The position numbers and the translations under genes were made by a program. This document shows, in pieces, positions 26,976-35,632 of a DNA stretch of 64,000 bases. This DNA is from CAVRAZ01 sp963719135. Lineage in GTDB: Bacteria; Pseudomonadota; Gammaproteobacteria; DSM-19610. A model generated the notes under the pieces. The model did no database searches, had not been told where the DNA came from, and saw nothing but the letters and a program-made list of their open reading frames with translations. The stretch covers positions 186,001-250,000 of the forward strand of contig CAVRAZ010000002.1 of assembly GCA_963719135.1 (NCBI GenBank), in the 5' to 3' direction. Positions within the stretch are counted from its first letter, which is position 1, and each line of letters opens with the position of its first letter.

Positions 26976-27752
26976 ATGGGAAACAGCATGAACGTTAGAG
27001 TACTGGGTTGCAGCGGTGGAATCGGTGGACACATGTCGACGACTTCATTGTTGATCGACGAGGATATCCTGATCGACGGCGGGACCGGCATCGGCGAACT
27101 GTCCAGGGACGAGATGGCGCGCGTCCGGCATATCTTCGTGACGCATTCGCATCTCGATCACATCGCCGGCATTCCGATGCTGGTCGACAGTATTTTCGAC
27201 CAGGCGCGCGAGACGATCGTGCTGCACGCCCGACCGGAGACGCTGCAAACTCTGCGGGAAAACATATTCAACTGGCAGGTGTGGCCGGATTTCACGCAAT
27301 TGCCCGACTACGCACGTCCGGCACTGCGTCTCGAGGCAATGCGGCCCGGTGAGGTGGTCGCGCTCGAGGAACGCCGTATCGAGATGATCGGTGTCAATCA
27401 TTCGGTGCCCGGCGCCGGGTTCCGCATGCAGAACGGCGGCGGCAGCTTTGCCTTCAGCGGCGATACCACCAGCAACGATGAATTCTGGCAGGCGTTGAAC
27501 CTCCACGACGATCTGGATCTGCTGATCGTCGAAAGCGCGTTTGCCGACGAGGACATCGAACTCAGCAGGAAGGCGTATCACTACTGCCCCAGCCTGCTGG
27601 CCGACGACCTCAAGAAACTGAAGCATAGACCCAGACTCTACATCACGCACCTGAAGCCCGGTTCGGAGACCCAGATCATCGAGCAGTGCCGCCAGCAGAT
27701 CGACGCTTTCGACGTTGAGCGCCTGTGCGGTGGAGATCGATTCCAGCTATAA
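26976..27752 (+). CDS. Metallo-beta-lactamase-fold hydrolase, possible 3',5'-cyclic-nucleotide phosphodiesterase
   Basis: About 258 residues (254 if the ATG at 26988 is used; neither has a strong ribosome binding site). The metal-binding HSHLDH motif lies near residue 57, with a further NHSVPG, FSGDTTSNDEFW and ITHLKPGSE supplying the remaining ligands of the binuclear zinc site. The pattern VTHSHLDHIAG with a later NHSVP resembles class II cyclic-nucleotide phosphodiesterases. The alternative is a generic RNase Z-like hydrolase. It lies 29 bases upstream of ffh in the same direction, likely forming a transcription unit with it, and is divergent from ypjD. Confidence 0.75.
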   Translation: MGNSMNVRVLGCSGGIGGHMSTTSLLIDEDILIDGGTGIGELSRDEMARVRHIFVTHSHLDHIAGIPMLVDSIFDQARETIVLHARPETLQTLRENIFNWQVWPDFTQLPDYARPALRLEAMRPGEVVALEERRIEMIGVNHSVPGAGFRMQNGGGSFAFSGDTTSNDEFWQALNLHDDLDLLIVESAFADEDIELSRKAYHYCPSLLADDLKKLKHRPRLYITHLKPGSETQIIEQCRQQIDAFDVERLCGGDRFQL

Positions 27753-27781
27753 TCGGCACTTTCCGGACCGGAAGCGTCGGT

Positions 27782-29140
27782 ATGTTCGACAACCTCACTC
27801 AACGCCTTTCGCAGACCATCGACCGGCTGCGCGGCCAGGGCCGCCTGACCGAGGACAACATCAAGGACACGCTGCGTGAAGTGCGCATGGCGCTGCTCGA
27901 AGCAGATGTCGCGCTTCCGGTCGTCAAGTTGTTCATCGAGAAGGTGCGCGAGCGGGCCGTCGGCCAGGACGTTTTGCGCAGTCTCACGCCGGGCCAGGCC
28001 CTGGTCAAGATCGTCAATGAAGAGCTGGTTTCCCTCATGGGGGATGCCTGCGACGAACTCAACCTGAATGCGCAACCGCCGGTGGTGGTCCTGATGGCCG
28101 GGTTGCAGGGGTCCGGCAAGACCACCAGTTCGGCGAAGCTCGCCCGCTGGCTGATCGAGCGGCGGAAGAAGCGCGTCATGGTGACCAGTTGCGACGTCTA
28201 TCGTCCTGCAGCCATCGCCCAGCTCGAAACCCTGGCCGGCCAGGTGGGCGCGACGTTCTATCCCAGTCGGCCCGACCAGGATCCGGTCCGGATTGCGGCC
28301 GATGCCCTGGAGGCGGCCCGCAAGCAGTTCATCGACGTGCTGATCGTCGATACTGCGGGGCGGTTGCACATCGACGCGGACATGATGGACGAAATCCAGC
28401 GACTCCATCAGTCGATCAAGCCGACGGAAACACTGTTCGTGGTCGACAGCATGACCGGCCAGGATGCCGCCAACACGGCGCGCGCATTCCACGATGCGCT
28501 GCCGTTGACCGGCGTGGTACTGACGAAGACCGACGGCGACGCGCGCGGTGGCGCCGCATTGTCGATTCGGGCGATCACCGGCAAGCCGATCAAGTTTCTG
28601 GGCGTCGGTGAGAAAACCGAAGCGCTCGAGCCGTTTTACCCGGACCGGGTCGCCTCGCGCATACTGGGCATGGGCGACGTGCTGAGCCTGGTCGAGGAGG
28701 CGCACCGCAAGATCGACAAGGACAAAGCGGAGAAGCTCGCCAGGAAGCTTAACAAGGGAAAGAGGTTCGATCTGGAGGACTTTCACGACCAGCTCGAGCA
28801 GATGACGGGCATGGGCGGGCTGTCGGGGCTGATCGACAAGCTGCCCGGCATCGGCCAATTGCCGCAGGATGTGAAAAGCCAGGTGAACGATCGCGAACTC
28901 CACAAGATGCTGGCGATCATCCGCTCCATGACGCCGCAGGAGAGGCACTTCCCGGACGTCATCAAGGGTTCCCGCAGGCGCCGGATCGCGTCGGGGTCGG
29001 GCGTCCAGGTGCAGGACGTCAACCGACTGCTAAAACAGTTCATCCAGATGCAGAAAATGATGAAGAGGATGACCAAGGGTGGTCTGAAGAATATGATGCG
29101 CGGCCTGAAAGGGCGTATGCCGCAGGGGTTTCCGTTCTAG
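27782..29140 (+). CDS. ffh: Signal recognition particle protein Ffh
   Basis: GTPase that binds signal sequences with 4.5S RNA and delivers ribosomes to FtsY at the membrane. The 452-residue product has the N domain, the G domain with Walker A GLQGSGKTT near 107, DTAGRLHID, and TKTDGDARGG, and the methionine-rich M domain (about 325-435: MGDVLSL..., MQKMMKRM, MMRGLKGRMP). The ATG at 27782 gives the usual MFDNLTQRLSQTIDRL start. No 4.5S RNA gene was recognised nearby. Confidence 0.98.
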   Translation: MFDNLTQRLSQTIDRLRGQGRLTEDNIKDTLREVRMALLEADVALPVVKLFIEKVRERAVGQDVLRSLTPGQALVKIVNEELVSLMGDACDELNLNAQPPVVVLMAGLQGSGKTTSSAKLARWLIERRKKRVMVTSCDVYRPAAIAQLETLAGQVGATFYPSRPDQDPVRIAADALEAARKQFIDVLIVDTAGRLHIDADMMDEIQRLHQSIKPTETLFVVDSMTGQDAANTARAFHDALPLTGVVLTKTDGDARGGAALSIRAITGKPIKFLGVGEKTEALEPFYPDRVASRILGMGDVLSLVEEAHRKIDKDKAEKLARKLNKGKRFDLEDFHDQLEQMTGMGGLSGLIDKLPGIGQLPQDVKSQVNDRELHKMLAIIRSMTPQERHFPDVIKGSRRRRIASGSGVQVQDVNRLLKQFIQMQKMMKRMTKGGLKNMMRGLKGRMPQGFPF

Positions 29141-29147
29141 TTCGCCC

Positions 29148-29172
29148 AAAAGAAAAGAGCCCCTGAGGGCTC
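29148..29172 (-). terminator. Intrinsic terminator on the minus strand
   Basis: Read on the minus strand, GAGCCC-TCAG-GGGCTC is followed by TTTTCTTTT. The T tract is on the minus side only, so the terminator is oriented to stop leftward transcription from the ffh-rpsP gap, where no protein gene is encoded. On the plus strand the stem lacks a T tract, so it is a poor terminator for ffh. Confidence 0.7.
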
Positions 29173-29345
29173 ATGAGCTACAAGCAAGGACTTGCGTTTG
29201 TTCCTCCCCCTTGCACCAGCGCTGGTTATCGTTGTTTCTGGTGCATCCTTATTGTTCTTTTATTGTTCTTTTATATTCTTGCGTAAGGTGCCGCGGGCTG
29301 CTTCTGCGTCAGCTGGCGGCCGGTTTTACCGCTTGTTGTTTTTTT
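29148..29345 (-). ncRNA. Candidate small RNA with AAnAAYAA (CA-type) motifs
   Basis: Minus-strand features suggest a transcript ending at the terminator 29172-29148. Upstream are three AAnAAYAA motifs: AACAACAA (29340-29333) and AACAATAA twice (29267-29260 and 29256-29249). An 8-bp inverted repeat TGCACCAG/CTGGTGCA (29245-29212) and an AGGGGGAGGAA run come before the terminator. AAnAAYAA motifs are the Hfq/Crc binding sequences of Pseudomonas CrcZ/CrcY RNAs. The 5' end and promoter are not defined; no convincing sigma54 site was found. Confidence 0.4.
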
Positions 29346-29635
29346 AGTATCGGTACTGGCCTTATAGCAAAGCATATGCCAATTATTTTTTTGTACAGAT
29401 ATCAGGTGGTTAAAAAAGCAACAACCGACTGGCACCACTTAAGTGTAAATATATTCGTCATTCCGGTGCGGGGCCGTACGGGTTGTTCGTCATATAAACA
29501 CCTGTAATACAGTATTTTGTTAATATATTGCCGAGGTGGCCTGCCGGCGCCATGCGATGTAAAAGATATCGACAATGGTAAATTGTTCCGGAAACCGCCC
29601 TGTGTCACATGGTCGGACTGAGAGCCCTAACAGGC

Positions 29636-29663
29636 TTCACATTTTGCCAAAATGACGTACAAT
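29636..29663 (+). promoter_or_regulatory. Candidate promoter of the rpsP operon
   Basis: TTCACA (29636-29641) and TACAAT (29658-29663) are 16 bases apart, about 75 bases before the rpsP start. Good -10, moderate -35. Confidence 0.5.
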
Positions 29664-29737
29664 TCGCCGCTTCCCGCGGGTCGGCCCAATTCTGCGTCGC
29701 TACCTGCGATCCGAGTTCCAGTAGAGGAAGAATTCCG

Positions 29738-29980
29738 ATGGTGACGATTCGCTTGTCCCGTGGCGGCGCGAAGAAGCGTCCTTTTTATCATGTTGTGGTC
29801 ACGGACAGCCGCAACCGTCGCGATGGTCGCTACATCGAACGTGTCGGTTTCTTTAATCCGATTGCCACCGGCGGCGAGGTACGGCTCAACATCGATGTCG
29901 AACGGATACAGCATTGGCTGGGCAAGGGTGCGCAGACTTCCGATCGGGTTGCCAAATTGCTCAAGGAGCAGCAGCAGTAG
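29738..29980 (+). CDS. rpsP: 30S ribosomal protein S16
   Basis: Small-subunit assembly protein, 80 residues. It begins MVTIRLSRGGAKKRPFYHVV and continues VTDSRNRRDGRYIERVGFFNP, the family signature. The ATG at 29738 follows GAGGAAG. First gene of the rpsP-rimM-trmD-rplS operon, the standard proteobacterial order. Confidence 0.97.
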   Translation: MVTIRLSRGGAKKRPFYHVVVTDSRNRRDGRYIERVGFFNPIATGGEVRLNIDVERIQHWLGKGAQTSDRVAKLLKEQQQ

Positions 29981-30495
29981 GAACGTCAGACGGGCTGTCG
30001 CACCTGATCAGGCTGGGGCGCATCTCGGGTGTTTACGGCGTGCACGGTTGGGTGCGGGTTTTTTCCTACACCGATCCGCGTGAGAACATCGTCGGATACC
30101 ACGACTGGCACCTGGAACGGAACGGTATTCGTTCCGAGCGGAAGGTCGTGGAGGGCCGAAGTCATGGCAAGGGCGTCGTCGCCAAGCTCGAGGGATGCGA
30201 AGATCGCGACGCGGCAATGCGGCTGGTCGGCAGCGAAATATCGATCGATCGCGGTTTGCTGCCGGCGCTCGGCGAGGGTGAATATTACTGGACCGATCTG
30301 CAGGGTATGCGGGTGGTCGACCGCCGGGGCGAGCCACTGGGTGTGGTCGATTCCCTGCTCGAAACCGGCGCCAACGATGTGCTGGTGGTCAAAGGGGAGC
30401 GCGAACGTCTGATTCCCTTCGTGCCCGGACGGATTGTCTTAAATGTCGATCGTGAAACCGGAGAGATTCTGGTCGACTGGGACAAGGATTTTTAG
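29914..30495 (+). CDS. rimM: Ribosome maturation factor RimM (start uncertain)
   Basis: Binds S19 and helps assemble the 30S head. Recognisable sequence begins at about 29998 (LIRLGRISGVYGVHGWVRVFSYTD). It includes the N-terminal beta barrel and the PRC-barrel domain (YYWTDLQGMRVVDRRGE...VLNVDRETGEILVDWDKDF). No ATG, GTG or TTG lies where the family normally starts. The nearest standard start in frame is TTG 29914, deep inside rpsP, which would add about 28 unrelated residues. Initiation at a non-standard codon just after the rpsP stop (AGGA at 29979) is possible. Coordinates given use the TTG. Confidence 0.88.
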   Translation: MAGQGCADFRSGCQIAQGAAAVGTSDGLSHLIRLGRISGVYGVHGWVRVFSYTDPRENIVGYHDWHLERNGIRSERKVVEGRSHGKGVVAKLEGCEDRDAAMRLVGSEISIDRGLLPALGEGEYYWTDLQGMRVVDRRGEPLGVVDSLLETGANDVLVVKGERERLIPFVPGRIVLNVDRETGEILVDWDKDF

Positions 30496-30518
30496 ATCCG
30501 ATTGCATCGGCGGACGCT

Positions 30519-31262
30519 ATGCGCATCGACGTGGTGACGCTGTTTCCGGAGATGCTCCGGACTCTGACCGATTACGGTATACCGCGCCGCGCGAAAGAGC
30601 AGGGTATCGTCGGGCTGCGGACGTGGAATCCGCGGGATTACTGCGCCGGCAAGCACCGCAATGTCGACGACCGTCCGTATGGCGGCGGTCCGGGCATGGT
30701 GATGCAGGTGGCGCCCCTGAACGAGGCGATCAAGGCGGCCAGGACCGGAGGTGCGCAAGGCCCCGTGATCTTTCTGAGCCCGCAGGGGCGGCGCCTCGAC
30801 CAGCAGGCGGTGCGGCAATTTGCAGCGCTGCCGGGGTTCATCTTGCTGGCCGGGCGCTACGAAGGCGTTGACGAGCGGCTGATCGAACGGCACGTCGACG
30901 AGGAATGGTCGATCGGCGACTACGTGCTGAGCGGCGGCGAGCCGGCGGCGCTGGTGCTGATCGATGCGGTGATACGGATGCTGCCCGGGGCGCTGGGCGA
31001 CGCGGCGTCGGCACAGCAGGATTCGTTCATGGACGGCTTGCTGGATTATCCGCACTACACGCGTCCGGAAGAGATCCAGGGCGCGCGCGTGCCGGAGGTG
31101 CTGCTTGGCGGCAATCACGCGGATATCGAGCGCTGGCGGATGAAACAGTCACTGGGTCGCACCTGGCAACGGCGCCCGGATCTGCTCAAGCAGATGAAGC
31201 TGACCAGGGAACAACGTCGTCTGCTGGATGAGTTCATCGCCGAGCAGACAGGTGAAATCTGA
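30519..31262 (+). CDS. trmD: tRNA (guanine-N1-)-methyltransferase TrmD
   Basis: Methylates G37 of tRNAs reading CNN codons, preventing +1 frameshifting. The 247-residue SPOUT enzyme starts MRIDVVTLFPEM and shows PYGGGPGMVMQ, FLSPQGRRLDQ, LLAGRYEGVDERL and the knot region EEWSIGDYVLSGGEPAAL. It ends with the C-terminal helical domain. It follows rimM by 23 bases in the rpsP operon. Confidence 0.98.
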   Translation: MRIDVVTLFPEMLRTLTDYGIPRRAKEQGIVGLRTWNPRDYCAGKHRNVDDRPYGGGPGMVMQVAPLNEAIKAARTGGAQGPVIFLSPQGRRLDQQAVRQFAALPGFILLAGRYEGVDERLIERHVDEEWSIGDYVLSGGEPAALVLIDAVIRMLPGALGDAASAQQDSFMDGLLDYPHYTRPEEIQGARVPEVLLGGNHADIERWRMKQSLGRTWQRRPDLLKQMKLTREQRRLLDEFIAEQTGEI

Positions 31263-31293
31263 CAGACCGAGCCCGGTCATGGGGACGAGAACG

Positions 31294-31638
31294 ATGAGCA
31301 ACATAATCGAGCAACTTGAAAAAGAACAAATGCAACGCGAGGTTCCCGAATTCGCGCCGGGCGATACCGTCGTGGTTCAGGTCAAGGTGAAGGAAGGCAA
31401 CCGCGAGCGTCTGCAGGCATTCGAAGGTGTCGTGATCGCCAAGCGCAACCGGGGTCTGAATTCCGCCTTCACGGTGCGCAAGGTGTCGCACGGCGAGGGC
31501 GTCGAGCGCGTATTCCAGACGTTCAGTCCGACCGTCGACAGCATCCAGGTCAAGCGGCGCGGCAACGTGCGTCGGGCCAAGCTCTATTTTCTGCGCGATC
31601 GTTCCGGCAAGTCGGCCCGCATCAAGGAAAAACTCTAG
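31294..31638 (+). CDS. rplS: 50S ribosomal protein L19
   Basis: Subunit-interface protein, 114 residues, with FAPGDTVVVQVKVKEGNRER, LQAFEGVVIAKRNRGLNSAF and FQTFSPTVDSIQVKRRGNVR. The ATG at 31294 (MSNIIEQLEKEQ) is preferred over ATG 31279 because it gives the family N terminus and has GGGGACGAG upstream. Last gene of the operon, followed by a terminator. Confidence 0.97.
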   Translation: MSNIIEQLEKEQMQREVPEFAPGDTVVVQVKVKEGNRERLQAFEGVVIAKRNRGLNSAFTVRKVSHGEGVERVFQTFSPTVDSIQVKRRGNVRRAKLYFLRDRSGKSARIKEKL

Positions 31639-31726
31639 ACGGTGCGGCCGCGCCCGATTTATCGGTGCGCGCGGCCGGCTCGGGCTACGGCGGAAGCGGA
31701 GGCCGGCGCGGTACGGCGGATACGGG

Positions 31727-31753
31727 AAAGCGGCTGGCGACAGCCGCTTTTTT
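31727..31753 (+). terminator. Intrinsic terminator of the rpsP-rplS operon
   Basis: The 10-bp stem AAAGCGGCTG/CAGCCGCTTT with a GCGA tetraloop is followed by TTT, 89 bases after the rplS stop. It closes the ribosomal operon before ogt. Confidence 0.85.
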
Positions 31754-31808
31754 GTGGGGGGCGTTTAGGCGTAAACTTGGTCCCGCCACCTGGAACGGAG
31801 CCGCCGCC

Positions 31809-32291
31809 ATGCCTGAACAACCTCTATTCGATGCCACCCTGGACTGGCCGTTCGGCCAGCTTGGAATCGTTATGGCCGGGAACGCCGTGGCCGAAATCCG
31901 GTTTCTCGACGGGGGGGCGCGGCCGACCCAGCCCGCTTCGCCGGCGGCCGCCGTTGCGGTCGAGTCGCTCGAGCGCTATATCCGCGACGCCGGCACGCTG
32001 CCGGACCTGCCCGTGGGCGGACGGGGAACGCCCTTTCAGAAACGCGTGTGGCGCGAATTGCGCGCAATCCCCCCCGGCGCGGTGCTGAGCTACGGCGACC
32101 TGGCCCGTAAGCTGGGCACCAGTCCGCGCGCCATTGGCGGCGCCTGCCGGGCCAACCCCGTACCCTTGCTGGTGCCCTGCCATCGGGTAGTCGCGCGCCG
32201 GGGTATCGGCGGGTTCTCCGGCGCGCGCGGCGGCCGTTGGCTGGAGATCAAGCGCTGGCTGCTGGCCCGTGAAGGGGTTGAAATCCGCTGA
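31809..32291 (+). CDS. ogt: Methylated-DNA--protein-cysteine methyltransferase
   Basis: Suicide repair protein transferring alkyl groups from O6-alkylguanine to its own cysteine. The 160-residue protein has the variable N-terminal RNase-like domain and the conserved C-terminal domain: TPFQKRVWRELRAIPPG, SYGDLARKLG, the GGACRANPVPLLVPCHRVV active site with the acceptor cysteine in PCHRV, and GGFSGARGGRWLEIKRWLL. The ATG at 31809 follows GGAG. No Ada-type regulatory domain is present. Stands alone between the rplS terminator and htpG. Confidence 0.95.
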   Translation: MPEQPLFDATLDWPFGQLGIVMAGNAVAEIRFLDGGARPTQPASPAAAVAVESLERYIRDAGTLPDLPVGGRGTPFQKRVWRELRAIPPGAVLSYGDLARKLGTSPRAIGGACRANPVPLLVPCHRVVARRGIGGFSGARGGRWLEIKRWLLAREGVEIR

Positions 32292-32352
32292 GTCATCCCC
32301 AGAAAACCGGCAGTCAGTCCAACTTCTGATAATGCCAGGGGTGAATCAACCG

Positions 32353-34239
32353 ATGACGGCCGAAGCGAACAAGGAAACTCTCGAATTCCAGACCGAGGTG
32401 CGGCAGTTGCTGCGCCTGATGATCCACTCGCTGTATTCCAACAAGGAAATCTTCCTGCGTGAACTGATTTCCAACGCGTCGGATGCCTGCGACAAGCTGC
32501 GCTTCGAAGCGTTGCAGAACAGCGATCTCTATCAGGGTGACGGCGATCTGCACGTGCGCGTCAGCATCGACCGGGACAAGCGTACCCTGACGGTCGGCGA
32601 CAACGGCGTGGGCATGTCGCGTGACGAAGTGATCGACAATATCGGCACCATCGCCAAATCGGGCACGCGCCGCTTTTTCGAGTCGCTGACCGGGGATCAG
32701 GCCCGGGACATGGAATTGATCGGACAGTTCGGCGTCGGCTTCTATTCCGCGTTCATCGTCGCGGACAAGGTGACGCTGACCACGCTGCGCGCCGGCGCCG
32801 CGCCGGACGGGGCTGTGCGCTGGGAGTCCGCCGGCGAAGGCAGCTACACGCTGGAAAGGGTGGAGAAGCCCGGTCGCGGCACCGAGGTCACGCTGCACCT
32901 GCGCGACGGAGAGGGCGAATTTCTGGAGCCCTGGCGCCTGCGTTCGATCGTCACACGCTATTCCGACCATATCTCGCTGCCAATCCAGATGCCGTCGGAG
33001 GGCACGGACGCGCAGGACGATTGGGAAACGGTCAACGACGCGTCCGCGTTGTGGAAACGCGCCAGGCGCGATATTTCCGACGACGAATACAAGGCTTTCT
33101 ACAAGCACGTGGCGCACGACTTCGGCGAGCCGATGGCCTGGACGCACAACCAGGTCGAAGGGACCCAGTCATACACCACGCTGCTGTACATTCCCGAGCG
33201 TGCGCCGTTCGACTTGTGGGACCGGGATCGCAGGCACGGCATCAAACTCTATGTGCGTCGGGTCTTCATCATGGACGACGCCGAGCACCTGATACCGCAC
33301 TATCTGCGGTTCGTGCGCGGGCTGGTCGATTCCGACGATCTGCCGCTGAACGTGTCGCGCGAGATATTGCAGCAGAACCGATTCATCGACATCATCCGCG
33401 GCGCTTCGGTGAAGAAGATCCTGGGTCTGCTGGAATCCATGGCGAAGGACGAGCCGGAGAAATACGCGAAGTTCTGGAAGGAATTCGGGGCGGTGATGAA
33501 GGAGGGGCCGGCCGAAGATCATGCCAACCGCGAACGCATCGCCAAATTGCTGCGCTTCGCGTCCACCCATACCGGCAGCACCGAACAGAACGTCGGTCTG
33601 GAGGACTACCTGGCGCGCGTGCAGGAGGGTCAGGAGAAGATCTATTACATCACCGCCGACAGCCACGCCGCGGCCTCCAACAGCCCGCATCTGGAAATTT
33701 TCCGCAAGAAGGGTATCGAAGTCCTGCTCTTGTCCGACCGGGTCGATGAATGGCTGATGGCGCACCTGCACGCGTTCCAAGGGAAATCGCTGGTGTCCAT
33801 CGCCAGGGGCGAGCTGGACCTCGGCAAGCTCGGTGACCGCGGCGGGAAGGCGGACGATCAGGAGATCGAGGCGACCCATGCGGCGTTCATGGAACGTATC
33901 CAGAAAGTGCTGGCGGACAAGGTCACGGAGGTGCGTGCCAGCCACCGATTGACCGAGTCGCCGTCCTGTCTGGTGCTGGGCAGCGGCGAGATGGCGGTGC
34001 ATGTGCAGAAACTGCTCAAGCAGGCCGGGCACGAGATTCTGGACAGCAAACCGACGCTGGAAGTTAATCTGGATCACGTCCTGATCAAGCGCCTGGAACA
34101 GGAGAGCGACGACGCGCGTTTCGCCGACTGGTCGCGCCTGTTGTTCGAGCAGTCGGTGTTGAGCGAGGGCGGCCAGCTTGACGATCCCGCGACGTTCGTG
34201 AAGCGGATGAACAATATGCTGGCGGCCTTGTCACAGTAA
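32353..34239 (+). CDS. htpG: Molecular chaperone HtpG (Hsp90)
   Basis: ATP-dependent homodimeric chaperone, 628 residues. The N-terminal GHKL domain shows NKEIFLRELISNASDACDK, DNGVGM and GQFGVGFYSAF. The middle domain follows with the catalytic arginine region SREILQQNR, and the C-terminal dimerisation domain ends the protein. The ATG at 32353 (MTAEANKETLEF) is preferred; GGGGTGA lies about ten bases upstream. An in-frame ATG at 32332 would add seven residues. No heat-shock promoter was recognised. Confidence 0.97.
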   Translation: MTAEANKETLEFQTEVRQLLRLMIHSLYSNKEIFLRELISNASDACDKLRFEALQNSDLYQGDGDLHVRVSIDRDKRTLTVGDNGVGMSRDEVIDNIGTIAKSGTRRFFESLTGDQARDMELIGQFGVGFYSAFIVADKVTLTTLRAGAAPDGAVRWESAGEGSYTLERVEKPGRGTEVTLHLRDGEGEFLEPWRLRSIVTRYSDHISLPIQMPSEGTDAQDDWETVNDASALWKRARRDISDDEYKAFYKHVAHDFGEPMAWTHNQVEGTQSYTTLLYIPERAPFDLWDRDRRHGIKLYVRRVFIMDDAEHLIPHYLRFVRGLVDSDDLPLNVSREILQQNRFIDIIRGASVKKILGLLESMAKDEPEKYAKFWKEFGAVMKEGPAEDHANRERIAKLLRFASTHTGSTEQNVGLEDYLARVQEGQEKIYYITADSHAAASNSPHLEIFRKKGIEVLLLSDRVDEWLMAHLHAFQGKSLVSIARGELDLGKLGDRGGKADDQEIEATHAAFMERIQKVLADKVTEVRASHRLTESPSCLVLGSGEMAVHVQKLLKQAGHEILDSKPTLEVNLDHVLIKRLEQESDDARFADWSRLLFEQSVLSEGGQLDDPATFVKRMNNMLAALSQ

Positions 34240-34293
34240 CAGACGCAGCGGCCCGTCGTGGACGATGGAACCGTCAGGGAGGGATCCGGACCA

Positions 34294-34911
34294 ATGCACG
34301 CGGCAAGACCGGAACTGAAGCTCACTGTCTTCAGCGATTACATCTGTCCGTTCTGCTATATCGGCGATGCGCGGATCAATCGCCTGCGCGGTGACTATGA
34401 CCTGAAAGTCAACTGGTGCTTCCTGGAAATCCATCCCGAAACGCCGGCCGAGGGTCAGCCGGTCACGGAACTGGGTTACGAACGCGAAACCTGGGCCCGG
34501 ATGATGGCAACCCTGCGCCGCATGGCTGACGAGGAGGGTCTGGCGTTGCGCGAACAGGATTTTACCACCGGTTCCCGTTCGGCCCTGCTGCTGGCAGAGG
34601 CCGCGAAGCGCGACGATCCGGTGGTGTTCCATCGCCTGCACGACGAATTGTTCAGGCGATATTTCGTATACGGCGACAATATCGGCGACCGCGATGTTCT
34701 GCGCGCCATCGGCGAACGCTGCGGCATGTCGGACGCGCTGATCGAGCGGGCCTGGACCGATACGCGCTACAGGAACTGGCTGGGACAGTACCGCGCCGCT
34801 GCGCGCGATCTCGATGTCAAGGCGACGCCCACCCTCTTCATCGGTCATCAGCGAATCGACGGCGCTCAGCCGTTCGCACTCATCAGGCAGGCGGCGCGAA
34901 ACGCGGCCTGA
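34294..34911 (+). CDS. DsbA-family thioredoxin-fold oxidoreductase (FrnE-like)
   Basis: A 205-residue cytoplasmic protein of the DsbA/FrnE group. The active-site CPFC follows the first strand (FSDYICPFCYIG), the helical insertion spans about 60-150, and the cis-proline strand near the C terminus reads VKATPTLFIGHQRIDGAQP. There is no signal peptide. Relatives act as polyketide isomerases or general thiol oxidoreductases; substrate unknown. A GGGAGGG ribosome binding site precedes ATG 34294, 54 bases after htpG, so co-transcription with the chaperone is possible. Confidence 0.88.
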   Translation: MHAARPELKLTVFSDYICPFCYIGDARINRLRGDYDLKVNWCFLEIHPETPAEGQPVTELGYERETWARMMATLRRMADEEGLALREQDFTTGSRSALLLAEAAKRDDPVVFHRLHDELFRRYFVYGDNIGDRDVLRAIGERCGMSDALIERAWTDTRYRNWLGQYRAAARDLDVKATPTLFIGHQRIDGAQPFALIRQAARNAA

Positions 34912-35038
34912 TTCCGCCGCGACTGCTGCCGTCGCGCCACTCGCGGGTTCAACCGGGCCTTGCATCTGCCGATGACTGCACGTCCGGAAACCCGTTTTGG
35001 GAGCGGGCGCGTCCATCGAGCGAAAGTCGGGAAACTCA

Positions 35039-35539
35039 ATGAAATTCAGATATTTTGTCGCTACGGGCTGCTTTCTTGTCCTGTCCTGCGCGCGCGCGGC
35101 GGAAACAATCACGGTCGAACAGATCCGGCAACTGATGGCTGCCACCGACACGGCTGCCATGACGCGCGACACGGCGGCAATCGGCGCGCACCTGAGCCCT
35201 ACGTTCGCCGAGAGCATCGACGTGTCGAACGAGCACTGGACCTACACGTTCACGCTCGACCGGGATGGCTATCTGAGCATGATCGAGGAAGGCTGGAAGA
35301 AGCTCGATGACTATAAATACAAGCGGGAAGATACGACAATCAATGTCGCCGCTGACGGATTGAGCGCGGAATCGCGCTCGACCATCACGGAGGAAACCCG
35401 TACCGGCGACCGGCGAAGCGTCAGTCGAATCCGTGAGTACGCTGAGTACGCCGTGGAAAATGGAAAACCGGTGATCACAACCATCGAAAGCTTCGATCTC
35501 GTGCCCGGCCCAGTCGCCCCGGGCGACACCGACTTCTGA
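35039..35539 (+). CDS. Secreted protein of unknown function
   Basis: A 166-residue product with a signal peptide (residues 1-20, hydrophobic core FVATGCFLVLSC, cleavage near ARA-AE). The mature part begins TITVEQIRQLMAATDTAAMT and contains alternating helix/strand segments (HLSPTFAESID, YTFTLDRDGYLSMIEEGWKK, ESRSTITEETR) reminiscent of NTF2/SnoaL-like folds, but no catalytic motif stands out. The ATG at 35039 has GGGAAA upstream. A cysteine at residue 11 or 17 is not in a convincing lipobox. No recognisable operon partner. Confidence 0.65.
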   Translation: MKFRYFVATGCFLVLSCARAAETITVEQIRQLMAATDTAAMTRDTAAIGAHLSPTFAESIDVSNEHWTYTFTLDRDGYLSMIEEGWKKLDDYKYKREDTTINVAADGLSAESRSTITEETRTGDRRSVSRIREYAEYAVENGKPVITTIESFDLVPGPVAPGDTDF

Positions 35540-35632
35540 CACCACGCGGACGATCTGAGGTCCGGCCCGGCCGTTGTGCACGCCGGGCGCGGTTGTTCCC
35601 AAGACCCGACCGCACCTGCTATCTTAGTTTCC

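Larger units (their letters stand above)
29141..29737. other. AT-rich intergenic region between ffh and rpsP
   Basis: About 600 bases, visibly more AT-rich than the surroundings (poly-T and TTATT runs at 29245-29410). No protein gene is supported. The 5' part holds a minus-strand intrinsic terminator and a candidate small RNA; the 3' end holds the rpsP promoter. The middle (29350-29600) has no structure I can name. Confidence 0.55.

Noticed and set aside
29279..29295. Sigma54-like GGCAC...GC on the minus strand upstream of the candidate sRNA
   Set aside because: The GG and GC elements are 8 bases apart instead of 10, so it is not a valid -24/-12 promoter.
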